A stretch of 64,000 bases of DNA from Natrialba aegyptia DSM 13077. Lineage in GTDB: Archaea > Halobacteriota > Halobacteria > Halobacteriales > Natrialbaceae. The stretch lies in contig NZ_AOIP01000062.1 in assembly GCF_000337535.1 (NCBI RefSeq), positions 1-64,000 on the forward strand, read 5' to 3'. Below, in pieces: positions 42,979 to 51,161 of this stretch. Under the pieces are notes generated by a model that did no database searches, was not told where the DNA came from, and was given only the letters and a program-made list of their open reading frames with translations. Made by a program: the position numbers and the translations under genes. Positions within the stretch are counted from its first letter, which is position 1, and each line of letters opens with the position of its first letter.

Positions 42979-44162
42979 GCGTCCCCCCGCAGCTCGGCGA
43001 GCTCGTTCGGCTGGAGCTCGTTGACCGCGAACTCCTCCAGTTGGCGGCGTTCCGCGGCGGTCCGCTCGCCGCTGGCGACGTCAAGCAGCGTCCGGTAGAT
43101 CCGGTCGCCGACCGAGTCGATCGGCTCGCCGTCGATGATGCCGCTCGCGTCCACGTCCATATTCGCCGCGAGTCGGTCCGCTGTCTTCGGGTTCCCGGTC
43201 ACCTTGATCACCGGGGCTAGCGGGTTCCCGGTCGTCGACCCTCGCCCGGTGGTGAAGGCGACGACCTGCGCCCCGCCTGCGACCTTGCCGACGACGCTCT
43301 CGATATCGTACCCCGGTGTGTCCATCAGCACCAGACCGCCGCCGACCGGAAGCCGCTCGGCGTAGTCCACGATGCCGCGGACCGGGGTCGTCCCGCCCTT
43401 CGAGATGGCCCCGAGACTCTTCTCCTCGATGGTCGTCAGGCCGCCCTCCTGGTTGCCGGGGCTGGGCTGTGCGCCCCGCAGGTCCACGTCCATCAGTTCG
43501 GCCGTCGCCTCCCGGCGATTGACACGCTCCAGAAGCCGCTCGCGAACCGTCTCGTTCACACACCGCTCCGCAAGGACGTGCTCCGCGCCGATGAACTCCG
43601 GCGTCTCCGAGAACGTCGCCGTGCCGCCGTCTCGGACGAGGCGATCACAGGCCGCGCCGACAGCGGGATTCGCCGCGATTCCGCTCGTCGCGTCGGAGCC
43701 GCCGCATTCGACGCCGAAGACGAGTTCACTCGCGTCGCACTCCTCCCGGCGTCGGTCGGTAATCTCGGCGTGGAGGTCGCGGGCCAGCTCGGTTCCCTCG
43801 TCGACCGCTGCGGCCGTCCCGCCCACCTCATGGACTGAGAGGGTCTCGACGTCCCGCCCGGCAGCCGCCGCCGCGTCGGCGACGGCGTCGGCGTCCACCG
43901 TCTCCGTGCCCAGCGACACGACGAGCGCCGCCCCGACGTTCGGGTTGCGGGCGACGCCCGACAGCGTCCGCTCAACCTGTTCGCGAGCCGCCTCGGGCGG
44001 GTCCGTCCCCATCTGGTGGGGCGTGGCTCTGACGTTTGCGGCCGTCCGGTCGGCGACAGCCTCGGCGATCGGCGACGCCGTGACCGACAACGGTATCACT
44101 GCGACGTAGTTTCGTACCCCAGCGGGACCACTTTCCCGTGGGTATCCATCGAACGTTGCCAT
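42975..44162 (-). CDS. UxaA-type dehydratase large subunit, first paralogue
   Basis: A 395-residue altronate/galactarate dehydratase-like catalytic subunit. The second half is canonical: FGVECGGSDATSGIAANPAVG, FSETPEFIGAEHVL, GGLTTIEEKSLGAISKGGT, LVLMDTPGYDIESVVGKVAGG, TTGRGSTTGNPLAPVIKVTG. In the first half the usual HGCG and GLGCE motifs have become PHQMGTDP and SLGTETV, removing likely metal-binding cysteines. It is first in the operon of two large subunits plus SAF subunit. Expected reaction: dehydration of a hexonate or hexarate to a 2-keto-3-deoxy acid. Sulfolactate sulfo-lyase (SuyB) is an alternative with the same domain split. Confidence 0.86.
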   Translation of the reverse strand: MATFDGYPRESGPAGVRNYVAVIPLSVTASPIAEAVADRTAANVRATPHQMGTDPPEAAREQVERTLSGVARNPNVGAALVVSLGTETVDADAVADAAAAAGRDVETLSVHEVGGTAAAVDEGTELARDLHAEITDRRREECDASELVFGVECGGSDATSGIAANPAVGAACDRLVRDGGTATFSETPEFIGAEHVLAERCVNETVRERLLERVNRREATAELMDVDLRGAQPSPGNQEGGLTTIEEKSLGAISKGGTTPVRGIVDYAERLPVGGGLVLMDTPGYDIESVVGKVAGGAQVVAFTTGRGSTTGNPLAPVIKVTGNPKTADRLAANMDVDASGIIDGEPIDSVGDRIYRTLLDVASGERTAAERRQLEEFAVNELQPNELAELRGDA

Positions 44163-44250
44163 GGTTGAGTCTCACTGTCAACCGGGAAAAACGTTTCCGT
44201 CAGCAACCGTCGCCGGGTGACGGGACGAATAACCGAGCGTGATCGCCGTG

Positions 44251-45555
44251 TCAGGCGCCCATCAGCGTGGTCACCGGGTACGTGACGATCTCCGGGATGA
44301 AGATGGTGAGCAGCAACACCAGGAGGATCGGCACGTAGTAGGGCAACACCGCTTTCATCGCCTCCTCCAGTGTTGCATCAGTCACCTTCTCCAGGACGAA
44401 GAGGATGACGCCGAACGGCGGGGTCAATAGGCCGAGCATCAGCGTCAGGATCATCACGATACCGAAGTGGAGCGGATCGATGCCGGTGATGTCCAGGATC
44501 GGCATGAAGATCGGGACGAGGATCGTGATCGCGGCGATCGTCTCCATGAACGTCCCGACGACGAGGAGAAGCCCGACCAGCAGCAACATTACGACCGTCG
44601 GATCGGTGGAGAAGTTCGTGATCGAATCGGCCATCAGGATCGGCAGGCGGAGCTGGAGGGCGACGAGGCCGTACAGCGACGCGACGCCGATGATGAACGT
44701 CAGCGAGAACGTCTCGACCATCCCGTACTGGAGTTCCTCGAAGAGTCCTTCGAGGGTGAGATCTCTGTAGACGAACATTCCGAGGAGGATGGTGTAGACG
44801 ACGGCTATTGCGCCCGCTTCGGTGGCGGTGAATGTGCCGGAGAGGATCCCGCCGATGATGAGGAGTGGCGCGAACAGCGGGAACACCGCCTCCTTCAAAC
44901 TCTTCCAGAAGTCAGCGAGGTCGAAGGAGTCCTCGGTCTCGTACTCCCGCAGGTACACGAACAGGAAGACGAGCGCCATCAGGAAGACGCCGATCAGGAT
45001 CCCAGGGATGATCCCACCCAGGAACAGCTGACCGATCGACTCCTCGGCCAGCACGGCATAGATGATGATAGGAACGCTCGGCGGGATGATCGGACCGATG
45101 ATGGCCGACGACCCAGTGACGCCGAGCGAGATGTCTTTTTCGTACCCCTGGTCGCGCATCGCGGCGTACTCGACGCGGCCAAGCCCCGCAGCGTCGGCGA
45201 CAGCGAGGCCCGACATCCCGGAGAAGATCATGCTCGCGACGATGTTGACGTGGGCAATCCCGCCGCGGAACTGTCCCACCATCGAGTTCGCCAAATCGAA
45301 GATCCGCTGCGTCATCCCGATGCGGTTCATCAACCGCCCGAGCAGGAGGTAAAACGGGATCGCGAGTAGCGTAAAACTGTTGAGCCCGTAGAGCAACTGC
45401 TGGGAGATGAGGCCGTAGTTGAGGCCCCTTCCGAAGGGGGAGAGCATCACTAGGACGCACGTCGCGCCCATCGCGATCCCGACCGGGACGCCGAGCGCGT
45501 ACATGACGAGGAGCATTCCGAGGAACAGGGTGCCGATTACGAGCAGCTCACTCAT
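44251..45555 (-). CDS. dctM: TRAP transporter large permease (DctM type)
   Basis: A 434-residue membrane protein with about 12 helices, the DctM/TRAP-T large subunit that moves the solute using a sodium gradient. Family marks are VPVGIAMGATCVLVML, LLAIPFYLLLGRLMNRIGMTQRI, VNIVASMIFSGMSGLAVADAAGLG, the VTGSSAIIGPIIPPSVPIIIYAV pore segment in two parts, and FTATEAGAIAVVYTI. The gene overlaps the DctQ gene by 8 nt. With DctP and DctQ it forms a complete importer, probably for a hexuronate or other sugar acid, to judge from the uxuA and uxaA-type genes beside it. Confidence 0.93.
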   Translation of the reverse strand: MSELLVIGTLFLGMLLVMYALGVPVGIAMGATCVLVMLSPFGRGLNYGLISQQLLYGLNSFTLLAIPFYLLLGRLMNRIGMTQRIFDLANSMVGQFRGGIAHVNIVASMIFSGMSGLAVADAAGLGRVEYAAMRDQGYEKDISLGVTGSSAIIGPIIPPSVPIIIYAVLAEESIGQLFLGGIIPGILIGVFLMALVFLFVYLREYETEDSFDLADFWKSLKEAVFPLFAPLLIIGGILSGTFTATEAGAIAVVYTILLGMFVYRDLTLEGLFEELQYGMVETFSLTFIIGVASLYGLVALQLRLPILMADSITNFSTDPTVVMLLLVGLLLVVGTFMETIAAITILVPIFMPILDITGIDPLHFGIVMILTLMLGLLTPPFGVILFVLEKVTDATLEEAMKAVLPYYVPILLVLLLTIFIPEIVTYPVTTLMGA

Positions 45556-46111
45556 CGGCTATCCCCTCCTCGAACTGGGCGGCGGCGTTGTCGGTCCTGG
45601 ACGCCGCTATCTCGCGTCCCAACGTTACGATGTCGATCAGAGCGTAGATCAGCATCAACGCGATGCCGATCGTGATCCCGAGATAGAGGTGTCCTGACGT
45701 AACGGCCTCGATCCCGCCGATCGACGTCGTCCAGTCGCCGATGGTTGTACGGATGGCTCCCCAGAGGGCGACTGACAGGAAGCCGATGACGATCAGTTCG
45801 CCCAGAATTTGGACCAGCAGACCGATACTGGAGTTCCACCTCGTGAGGCGTTCGAGGAGGAATTGTATCGAGATGTGTTCGTTGTTCCGGACGGCAACGG
45901 CAGCACCCAGGTACGTCGCGACGATGAGTACGAACCGTGCCGCCGGTTCGGTCCAGTGAAGGAACCCGAACGTGGGGAGGCTCAACAATCGAATGAAAAC
46001 TTGAAGCGTGGTCAAGACGATCGTGAACGTAAACAGCCCCGTCGCGCTGTAGAGTACGATCTTGTCGAAAACGTGGTCGCGCTTCAGGTCGAGTGATTGG
46101 TCGATTTCCAT
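45548..46111 (-). CDS. dctQ: TRAP transporter small permease (DctQ type)
   Basis: A 187-residue four-helix membrane protein of the DctQ family. An N-terminal charged segment (MEIDQSLDLKRDHVF) precedes helix 1 (IVLYSATGLFTFTIVLTTLQVF). Then comes the family-typical PTFGFLHWTEPAARFVLIVATYLGAAVAVRNNEHISI region, read here in two stretches. Two further helices and an acidic tail follow. It bridges the binding protein and DctM in TRAP systems. Its gene lies 54 nt downstream of dctP and overlaps dctM. Confidence 0.92.
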   Translation of the reverse strand: MEIDQSLDLKRDHVFDKIVLYSATGLFTFTIVLTTLQVFIRLLSLPTFGFLHWTEPAARFVLIVATYLGAAVAVRNNEHISIQFLLERLTRWNSSIGLLVQILGELIVIGFLSVALWGAIRTTIGDWTTSIGGIEAVTSGHLYLGITIGIALMLIYALIDIVTLGREIAASRTDNAAAQFEEGIADE

Positions 46112-46165
46112 GATCAGTGAAAGGGTGGTGATTGTAGGTACGTAACATGCGTCGCCGGTTCACAG

Positions 46166-47170
46166 TTACATGTTTCGGACGGTTTCCCAGTCGAAAGCCC
46201 ACGTCTCGTCGAACAGCTGTTCCACGGCGGGCGCCGCCTCCTCCTGAAACGCTTCAGTGTCGACGTCTTCGATGACCTCCATACCCTGACCGAGTTCGTC
46301 GATCAGTTCTTGCTCGCGCTCCTGGGACTTCTCGGCGGCGGACTGCGTCGCTTCTTGGCCGACCTCCATGATCAGATCCTGGTTGGTCTCGTCGAGCCCC
46401 TGGTAGAAGGACTCGTTGATGTAGATGTTCCCGTTCGCGATCAGGTGACTCGTCAGGCTCAGGTGGCTCTGGACCTCGTGAAGGTTGAACGAACTGATCT
46501 GTTCCGCGCCGCCCTCTGAGGCGTCTGCCGTTCCCTGTTCGAGCGCACTATACAGTTCGTCCAGCGCGACCGGAGTCGGCGAGGCGCCGACCTGCTCCCA
46601 GGTCTGGACCCACGGGTCGAGTTCCGGGAGACGCAGGTTGAGCCCGTTGACGTCGCCCGGTTCCCGGATCGGCGTGTTCGACGTGAAGTGCCGAGCACCG
46701 CGGTAGATCTGCTGGCCGATCGGCCGCTGGTTTCCGTTTTCGATGAGCGTGTCGTGGCCCTCTTGCATCTGCTCACTGTCGAGCACCGAGAGCAACTGAT
46801 CGTAGCTCGAGAGGACGAACGGGCAGCCAAAGAACCAGTACTCTGATGCAAACTGGTAGTAGGGGAAACTACCTGCGGAGTGCGCCTCAACGCCGCCTTG
46901 GCTGACGACCTCGCCGATCTCGTCTTCCGACCCGTAGGAGCCGCCAGGGCTGATCTCAACGGAGATATCGCCGTCGGACTCCTCCTCGATCTGCTCCTTG
47001 AAATTCTCGGCGGCCTGGACCAGGATGTGGCCCGGCTCGAAAGTACTGGCAATTGTCATCTCGACACCGCTGCTGCCGCCGCCAGCACAGCCGGCTGTTG
47101 TCGCGATTGCGCCTGCGCCGATGCCGTTGATGACCGAGCGTCTACTGACACCGGAAGCTCCATCTAACAT
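46166..47170 (-). CDS. dctP: TRAP transporter substrate-binding lipoprotein (DctP type)
   Basis: A 334-residue periplasmic-type binding protein anchored outside the membrane. The N-terminus has a twin-arginine lipoprotein signal, SRRSVINGIGAGAIATTAGC, with the lipobox Cys followed by AGGGSSG. The mature part shows DctP features: FEPGHILVQAAENFKEQI, VEISPGGSYGSEDEIGEVV, the RTLNTPIREPGDVNGLNLRL-like region carrying the conserved Arg that binds carboxylate, and LDELYSALEQGTADASEGG. It delivers a carboxylated solute, probably a sugar acid, to DctQM. A TATA-like ACTATTAACG lies about 24 nt upstream. Confidence 0.92.
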   Translation of the reverse strand: MLDGASGVSRRSVINGIGAGAIATTAGCAGGGSSGVEMTIASTFEPGHILVQAAENFKEQIEEESDGDISVEISPGGSYGSEDEIGEVVSQGGVEAHSAGSFPYYQFASEYWFFGCPFVLSSYDQLLSVLDSEQMQEGHDTLIENGNQRPIGQQIYRGARHFTSNTPIREPGDVNGLNLRLPELDPWVQTWEQVGASPTPVALDELYSALEQGTADASEGGAEQISSFNLHEVQSHLSLTSHLIANGNIYINESFYQGLDETNQDLIMEVGQEATQSAAEKSQEREQELIDELGQGMEVIEDVDTEAFQEEAAPAVEQLFDETWAFDWETVRNM

Positions 47171-47190
47171 GGTTCATCACACAGATTCAG

Positions 47191-47200
47191 CGTTAATAGT
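47191..47200 (-). promoter_or_regulatory. TATA box of the TRAP transporter operon
   Basis: ACTATTAACG on the minus strand, 21-30 nt before ATG 47170, gives dctPQM its own promoter downstream of the SDR gene. Confidence 0.5.
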
Positions 47201-47215
47201 AAAAAACTTTCCCCT

Positions 47216-47235
47216 GTGGTGAATTTCGCCACCAC
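47216..47235. promoter_or_regulatory. Inverted repeat just upstream of the dctP promoter
   Basis: GTGGTG and CACCAC flank an 8-nt spacer about 16 nt upstream of the dctP TATA box and 27 nt past the SDR stop. It could be a regulator site for the TRAP operon or a transcript-end stem for the SDR gene. Confidence 0.35.
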
Positions 47236-47261
47236 TCTATCGAGGGTGGCGCGTTCGACCG

Positions 47262-48050
47262 CTACGCGCGGTTCTCGCGGTATCGCCACGCGTCCGAGGT
47301 CCATCCGCCGTCGGCCCGGAGCACCTCGCCGGTGACGTAGTTGTCGGCCCGCGCTAGGAAGCTCACGCAGTTGGCCATCTCTTCGACGGTACCGTATCGC
47401 GCCATCGGCGTCCGCCGCTGGATGTCGATATCGGTGTACTTCGCCGAGTCCTGCGTCTGGTCTGTGATGTCCGTCTTGATGAATCCTGGCGCGAGCGCAT
47501 TCACGCTGATGCCGTCCTCCGCCCACTCCACGGCGAGGGTCCGGGTGAGGTTGATGACGCCCGCCTTCGCCGCGCAGTACGGCGCTCGCATGTGAAAGCC
47601 CATCTCACCCATCATCGATGCGACGTTGACGATTGCCCCGCCGTCGTCCTGGGAGAGCATCTGTCGCCCCGCGGCACGGCTACTGATGAACACGCCCGTC
47701 AAGTCGACGTCGACCACCCGCCGCCAGTCCTCAATGGTGATTTCCTCCGCCGGACCAAGCGTCGTCATGCCCGCATTGTTCACCATCACGTCCAGCGAGC
47801 CGAAGCGGTCGACGGTCGCCTCGACCATCGCCGCCACGTCATCCTCGTCGCTCACGTCGGCCTGCACCGCGACGGCTTCGCCGCCCTGGTCAGCGATTTC
47901 GTCGACAACCGACTCCGCTTGCTTCTCGGAGGAGTGGTAGTTGACCACCACCGACGCCCCCTGCTCCGCGAGCTTGGTTGCGATTCCGCTACCGATACCT
48001 CTCGATGCGCCCGTGACGATGGCCGCGTCTCCTGCGAACGTGTCGCTCAT
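47262..48050 (-). CDS. Short-chain dehydrogenase/reductase (SDR)
   Basis: A 262-residue classical SDR. ATG 48050 (MSDTFAGDAAIVTGASRGIG) is chosen over an in-frame upstream codon at 48074 because it gives the standard N-terminus. The cofactor motif TGASRGIG, the NNAG motif (VNNAGMTTLG), the catalytic Ser region (NVASMMGEM) and YxxxK (YCAAKAG) are all present, with the terminal GEVLRADGGW. It lies upstream of the TRAP genes and divergent from uxuA. Likely reduces or oxidises a keto-deoxy sugar acid or keto-uronate in this pathway; which one is not resolved. Confidence 0.9.
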   Translation of the reverse strand: MSDTFAGDAAIVTGASRGIGSGIATKLAEQGASVVVNYHSSEKQAESVVDEIADQGGEAVAVQADVSDEDDVAAMVEATVDRFGSLDVMVNNAGMTTLGPAEEITIEDWRRVVDVDLTGVFISSRAAGRQMLSQDDGGAIVNVASMMGEMGFHMRAPYCAAKAGVINLTRTLAVEWAEDGISVNALAPGFIKTDITDQTQDSAKYTDIDIQRRTPMARYGTVEEMANCVSFLARADNYVTGEVLRADGGWTSDAWRYRENRA

Positions 48051-48202
48051 TCGTGATCCATCGAAGACTCGCACGGCGGGGAGTTTCTATTTTTCCCTCT
48101 TTTCACCTGTCCTGATCGTTCCGCTCGCATATCGCGGGCCCACTCGCTCGCCATACCCCAGCTCACCGCCGCCCGTTCGGCAGCAACCCGACTAAAAGAA
48201 AG

Positions 48203-48210
48203 CTATTTAA
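48203..48210 (+). promoter_or_regulatory. TATA box of uxuA
   Basis: CTATTTAA lies about 27 nt upstream of ATG 48234. It supports that start over an in-frame GTG-type codon at 48213. Confidence 0.65.
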
Positions 48211-48233
48211 CCGTGGTTCCAATTCGTCACGCT

Positions 48234-49196
48234 ATGGTCGACTTAGCGGTAGTCCTACCGCCACAGCCGGACGAGAGATGGCAGATAGCCAAGCAGATGG
48301 GCGTAGAAAACGCCGTCGTACACACCCTGGAGATCGGCGACGGAAAGACCACCTGGTCGTATCACGATCTGCTACATCTCAAGAACTGGTACGAGGACGC
48401 TGGGCTCGACATCAGCGTCATCGAGGGGAGCATCCCCCTGACCGACCGCGTCAGGCTCGGGATGGAAGGACGCGACGAGGACATCGAGGAGTTCAAGGAG
48501 TTCATCCGGCACTGCGGACAGCTCGATATTCCGGTCGTCTGCTACGATTGGATGGTCGGCATCCGCTGGGCGCGCACGGAGGCCCACGTCGAGGCTCGGG
48601 GCGGCTCGCTGGTGACCGCGTACTCGAACGACCGGATGCACAGGGACAGGGCGGGACCGGCGGTCGACGCCTCACGCGAGCAAATCTGGGACGCGCTGGA
48701 GTACTTCCTGCAGGAGGTGACGCCGGTCGCGGAGGCGGCCGGGGTGAAGCTCGGACTCCACCCGGACGACCCGCCACGGGAGTCAGTGGGCGGTGTCCCC
48801 CGAATCATCAACAGCACCGAGGCGTACCAGCGCGTTCTCGACAGCTACGATAGCGAGCACAACGGCATCACGTTCTGTCAAGGCAACTTCGCCGCGATGG
48901 GGGCCGTTCTCCCAGAGACAATCCGTCGGTTCGGCGACCGCATCAACTTCGTTCACTTCCGGGACATTGAGGGCGACGCCGACGACTTCGTCGAGACGTG
49001 GCACGACGAGGGCCCCCGCGACATGCTCGCGGCGATGGAGGCTTACCAGGACGCCGTCAACGACGACGTGGTGATGCGCCCCGACCATGTCCCGACGATG
49101 GTGGGCGAGGATAACTCTAACCCCGGCTACCACACGAAGGGACGGCTGTTCGCGGTCGGCTACATGCGAGGCCTGCTAGAACAGACCCAGCGGTAG
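48234..49196 (+). CDS. uxuA: Mannonate dehydratase (UxuA family)
   Basis: A 320-residue TIM-barrel enzyme converting D-mannonate to 2-keto-3-deoxy-D-gluconate in glucuronate catabolism. UxuA marks are IPVVCYDWMVGIRWARTE, GGSLVTAYSND, the metal-binding LGLHPDDPP (His), ITFCQGNFAAMG (Cys), INFVHFRDIEG (His) and the late VVMRPDHVPTMVGE (Asp, His). It is shorter than the roughly 390-residue enterobacterial form, as in archaeal and other compact versions. Divergent from the SDR gene, and near a TRAP transporter and UxaA-type genes, it points to hexuronate use. KDG kinase and aldolase genes are not in the window. Confidence 0.92.
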   Translation: MVDLAVVLPPQPDERWQIAKQMGVENAVVHTLEIGDGKTTWSYHDLLHLKNWYEDAGLDISVIEGSIPLTDRVRLGMEGRDEDIEEFKEFIRHCGQLDIPVVCYDWMVGIRWARTEAHVEARGGSLVTAYSNDRMHRDRAGPAVDASREQIWDALEYFLQEVTPVAEAAGVKLGLHPDDPPRESVGGVPRIINSTEAYQRVLDSYDSEHNGITFCQGNFAAMGAVLPETIRRFGDRINFVHFRDIEGDADDFVETWHDEGPRDMLAAMEAYQDAVNDDVVMRPDHVPTMVGEDNSNPGYHTKGRLFAVGYMRGLLEQTQR

Positions 49197-49416
49197 TACG
49201 ACTGACGCGTCGTCGGCCTGCCGCGTCGGCGCGCAAGCACAGAGTTTCTCTCACCCGTCCAGTGTGACGGCTATTCGTTGTTCCACCATAGTCGCCTCCC
49301 CCCTGTGTCCCTCAGCCAGTCGTTCATGCTTATCCGCCGCTTCGCTGGCACCCTCACGGCGGCCGTTGACGACCCAAACTATAACGAATATCGATCCTGG
49401 GTGTCGGGGATACGAT

Positions 49417-49433
49417 TCCAGTATCGTTGGACA
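49417..49433 (+). promoter_or_regulatory. Candidate regulator site A upstream of the IclR gene
   Basis: TCCAGTATCGTTGGACA matches TCCA-N3-TCGTTGGACA exactly. It ends about 8 nt before the likely TATA element (AAAGAATATT, 49441-49450) of the IclR gene. Two further copies lie at 51060 and 51690. The position suggests autoregulation. Confidence 0.6.
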
Positions 49434-49479
49434 ATTTCGAAAAGAATATTGAGGGCAGTATGTGATTCATACACACACA

Positions 49480-50241
49480 ATGACGAACGGTCCAAACCGG
49501 ATCAAGGCGGTCGAGAACGCATTCGAAATCGTTGAGAACGTGGGGAAGCTCGACGGCTGCCGGGTCAGAGAGTTGGCGGATCACATGGACCTCCCGAAGA
49601 GCACGGCCCATATCTACCTCAAGACGCTGGAAGACACCGGGTACGTGGTCAGGCGGAATGAGCAGTACCAGCTCAGCCTTCGGTTCCTAAACGTAGGGGG
49701 ACAGGTCCGGCACAACAACAGCCTCTACCAGGTGGGCCGCAACGAGGTCGACGACTTGGCCCGGACGATAAGCGAGGTCGCCACCATCGGCTGTGAAGAG
49801 AACGGCTACCGGGTGATGCTGTACCGGACCGAGCCGACCGGTGCCATCTTCAACAACGCGTCGACCGGCGAGTACACCCGGATGCACTGGACGGCACTCG
49901 GCAAGGCGATACTGTCACAGAAGTCCGACGAGGAGATCACTGAGATCGCCGACCGCCACGGGCTCCCGCGGGCGACTGAGCACACGATCGTCGACCGCGA
50001 CGCCCTGCTCGACGAGATAGAGACCATCAGGTTGCAGGGGTACGCGATAGAGGACGAGGAGCGCGTCAAGGGAGTCAAGTCCGTCGCCGTACAGGTCGAA
50101 AGCGACGGTGAGACGCCCGATGCCGCCATCTCTGCCGCCGGGCCGAAACACGAGTTCACCCCCGAGCGCATCCAGGAGGAGTTGCTCCCGGCGCTCCAGA
50201 ACACGGCGAACGTAGTCGAACTCAAGACCAAACACTACTGA
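49480..50241 (+). CDS. IclR-family transcriptional regulator
   Basis: A 253-residue regulator. ATG 49480 (MTNGPNRIKAVENAFEIVEN) is preferred over the in-frame GTG at 49462. The winged helix (about 8-70) includes GCRVRELADHMDLPKSTAHIYLKTLEDTGYV, given here as one helix pair read in parts. The C-terminal IclR effector domain has RMHWTALGKAILSQKSDEEI and GYAIEDEERVKGVKSVAVQV. Haloarchaeal IclR proteins commonly control sugar-acid pathways in response to keto-deoxy intermediates. It lies downstream of uxuA. Matching 17-nt sites flank it and its SDR neighbour, so these are likely targets. Confidence 0.9.
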   Translation: MTNGPNRIKAVENAFEIVENVGKLDGCRVRELADHMDLPKSTAHIYLKTLEDTGYVVRRNEQYQLSLRFLNVGGQVRHNNSLYQVGRNEVDDLARTISEVATIGCEENGYRVMLYRTEPTGAIFNNASTGEYTRMHWTALGKAILSQKSDEEITEIADRHGLPRATEHTIVDRDALLDEIETIRLQGYAIEDEERVKGVKSVAVQVESDGETPDAAISAAGPKHEFTPERIQEELLPALQNTANVVELKTKHY

Positions 50242-50253
50242 GCCCCACCGCCC

Positions 50254-50997
50254 TCACGCGGTCGATCCGCCGTCGACGTGGATCACCTCACCGGTAAGGT
50301 AGTCCGACTGATCCCGCGCGAGAAACGCCGCGAGGTCGCTGATGTCCTCCGGCGTCCCGAGGCGGCCGTACGGGACGTTCTCGGCCCGCTCCTCGACCCA
50401 CGACGGGTCCTCCGCCCTGACCTCCTCATTCATCGATGTCTTCGTTGTCCCTGGGGCTATCGCCACCACTGAGACACCGTCAGAGCCGTAGTCGACCGCG
50501 AGCTGCCGGACCGCTGCATCGAGGCCACCCTTACTTGCGCAGTACGAGGGAAGCTCCGGCACGCCGACCGACCCCGCTTCAGAAGTGATATGGAGGAGCG
50601 TCCCCTCCGTCTCTATCAGCGCTGGCAGGACATGCTTGCTGACCCGAAGCGCGCCGAGAAGGTTCACGTCGAGCACCGCGGTCATGTTCGCCTCGTCCGC
50701 CTCGTGAAGACGTCCTCGTGTGATCATTCCCGCGCTGTTGACAGCCACGTCGATCGCTCCCAGGCAGTCGACCGCGGCCGTGACGGCCCGTTCGACGGTC
50801 TCATCGTCCCGGACATCGCACTCGATCGGCACGCACTCAGTCGGCAGCGACTCAGCAATGGTCTCCAGGTCGTCCGAGGACCGGGCGACCACGGCCACAT
50901 CAGCTCCCCGATCAGCGTATTCCTCAGCAATCGCCTTTCCGATCCCGCGACTCGCTCCGACAACGAACGCGCTCTTACCGTACAGGTCTCCCGACAT
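50254..50997 (-). CDS. Short-chain dehydrogenase/reductase (SDR)
   Basis: A 247-residue classical SDR. ATG 50997 (MSGDLYGKSAFVVGASRGIG) is chosen over a long upstream in-frame reading and is preceded by a TATA-like GAATTATTCC at 51021-51030. The cofactor motif is VGASRGIG (Val for the usual Thr), and NSAG replaces NNAG. Ser (LHITSEAGS) and YxxxK (YCASKGG) are present, as is the terminal GEVIHVDGGST. It is convergent with the IclR gene, and one copy of the 17-nt candidate operator lies 30 nt upstream of its TATA element. Probable sugar-acid dehydrogenase of the same pathway. Confidence 0.89.
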   Translation of the reverse strand: MSGDLYGKSAFVVGASRGIGKAIAEEYADRGADVAVVARSSDDLETIAESLPTECVPIECDVRDDETVERAVTAAVDCLGAIDVAVNSAGMITRGRLHEADEANMTAVLDVNLLGALRVSKHVLPALIETEGTLLHITSEAGSVGVPELPSYCASKGGLDAAVRQLAVDYGSDGVSVVAIAPGTTKTSMNEEVRAEDPSWVEERAENVPYGRLGTPEDISDLAAFLARDQSDYLTGEVIHVDGGSTA

Positions 50998-51059
50998 CGC
51001 CCCCACGTCCGTCTGCCTGCGGAATAATTCCTCGGGTTGGGCCGGAACTGAGCCACGGA

Positions 51060-51076
51060 TCCAACGTCGTTGGACA
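51060..51076 (+). promoter_or_regulatory. Candidate regulator site B upstream of the SDR gene
   Basis: TCCAACGTCGTTGGACA contains a perfect 15-nt palindrome, TCCAACG-T-CGTTGGA. It lies about 30 nt upstream of the SDR TATA element and 85 nt before the decayed hydroxyacid dehydrogenase gene on the other strand. Confidence 0.6.
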
Positions 51077-51161
51077 CGGCTAGCTCCACGGTCAAATCGG
51101 TCCGACAATAGCCTCCAGAGAAAAGCATTGGTACGCATTCGTTCAGAGTCACTACACGCCC

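Noticed and set aside
48216-48230. A copy of the 17-nt regulator motif before uxuA (TTCCAATTCGTCAC)
   Set aside because: It shares only a half-site and needs a gap to align; too weak to list as a site.
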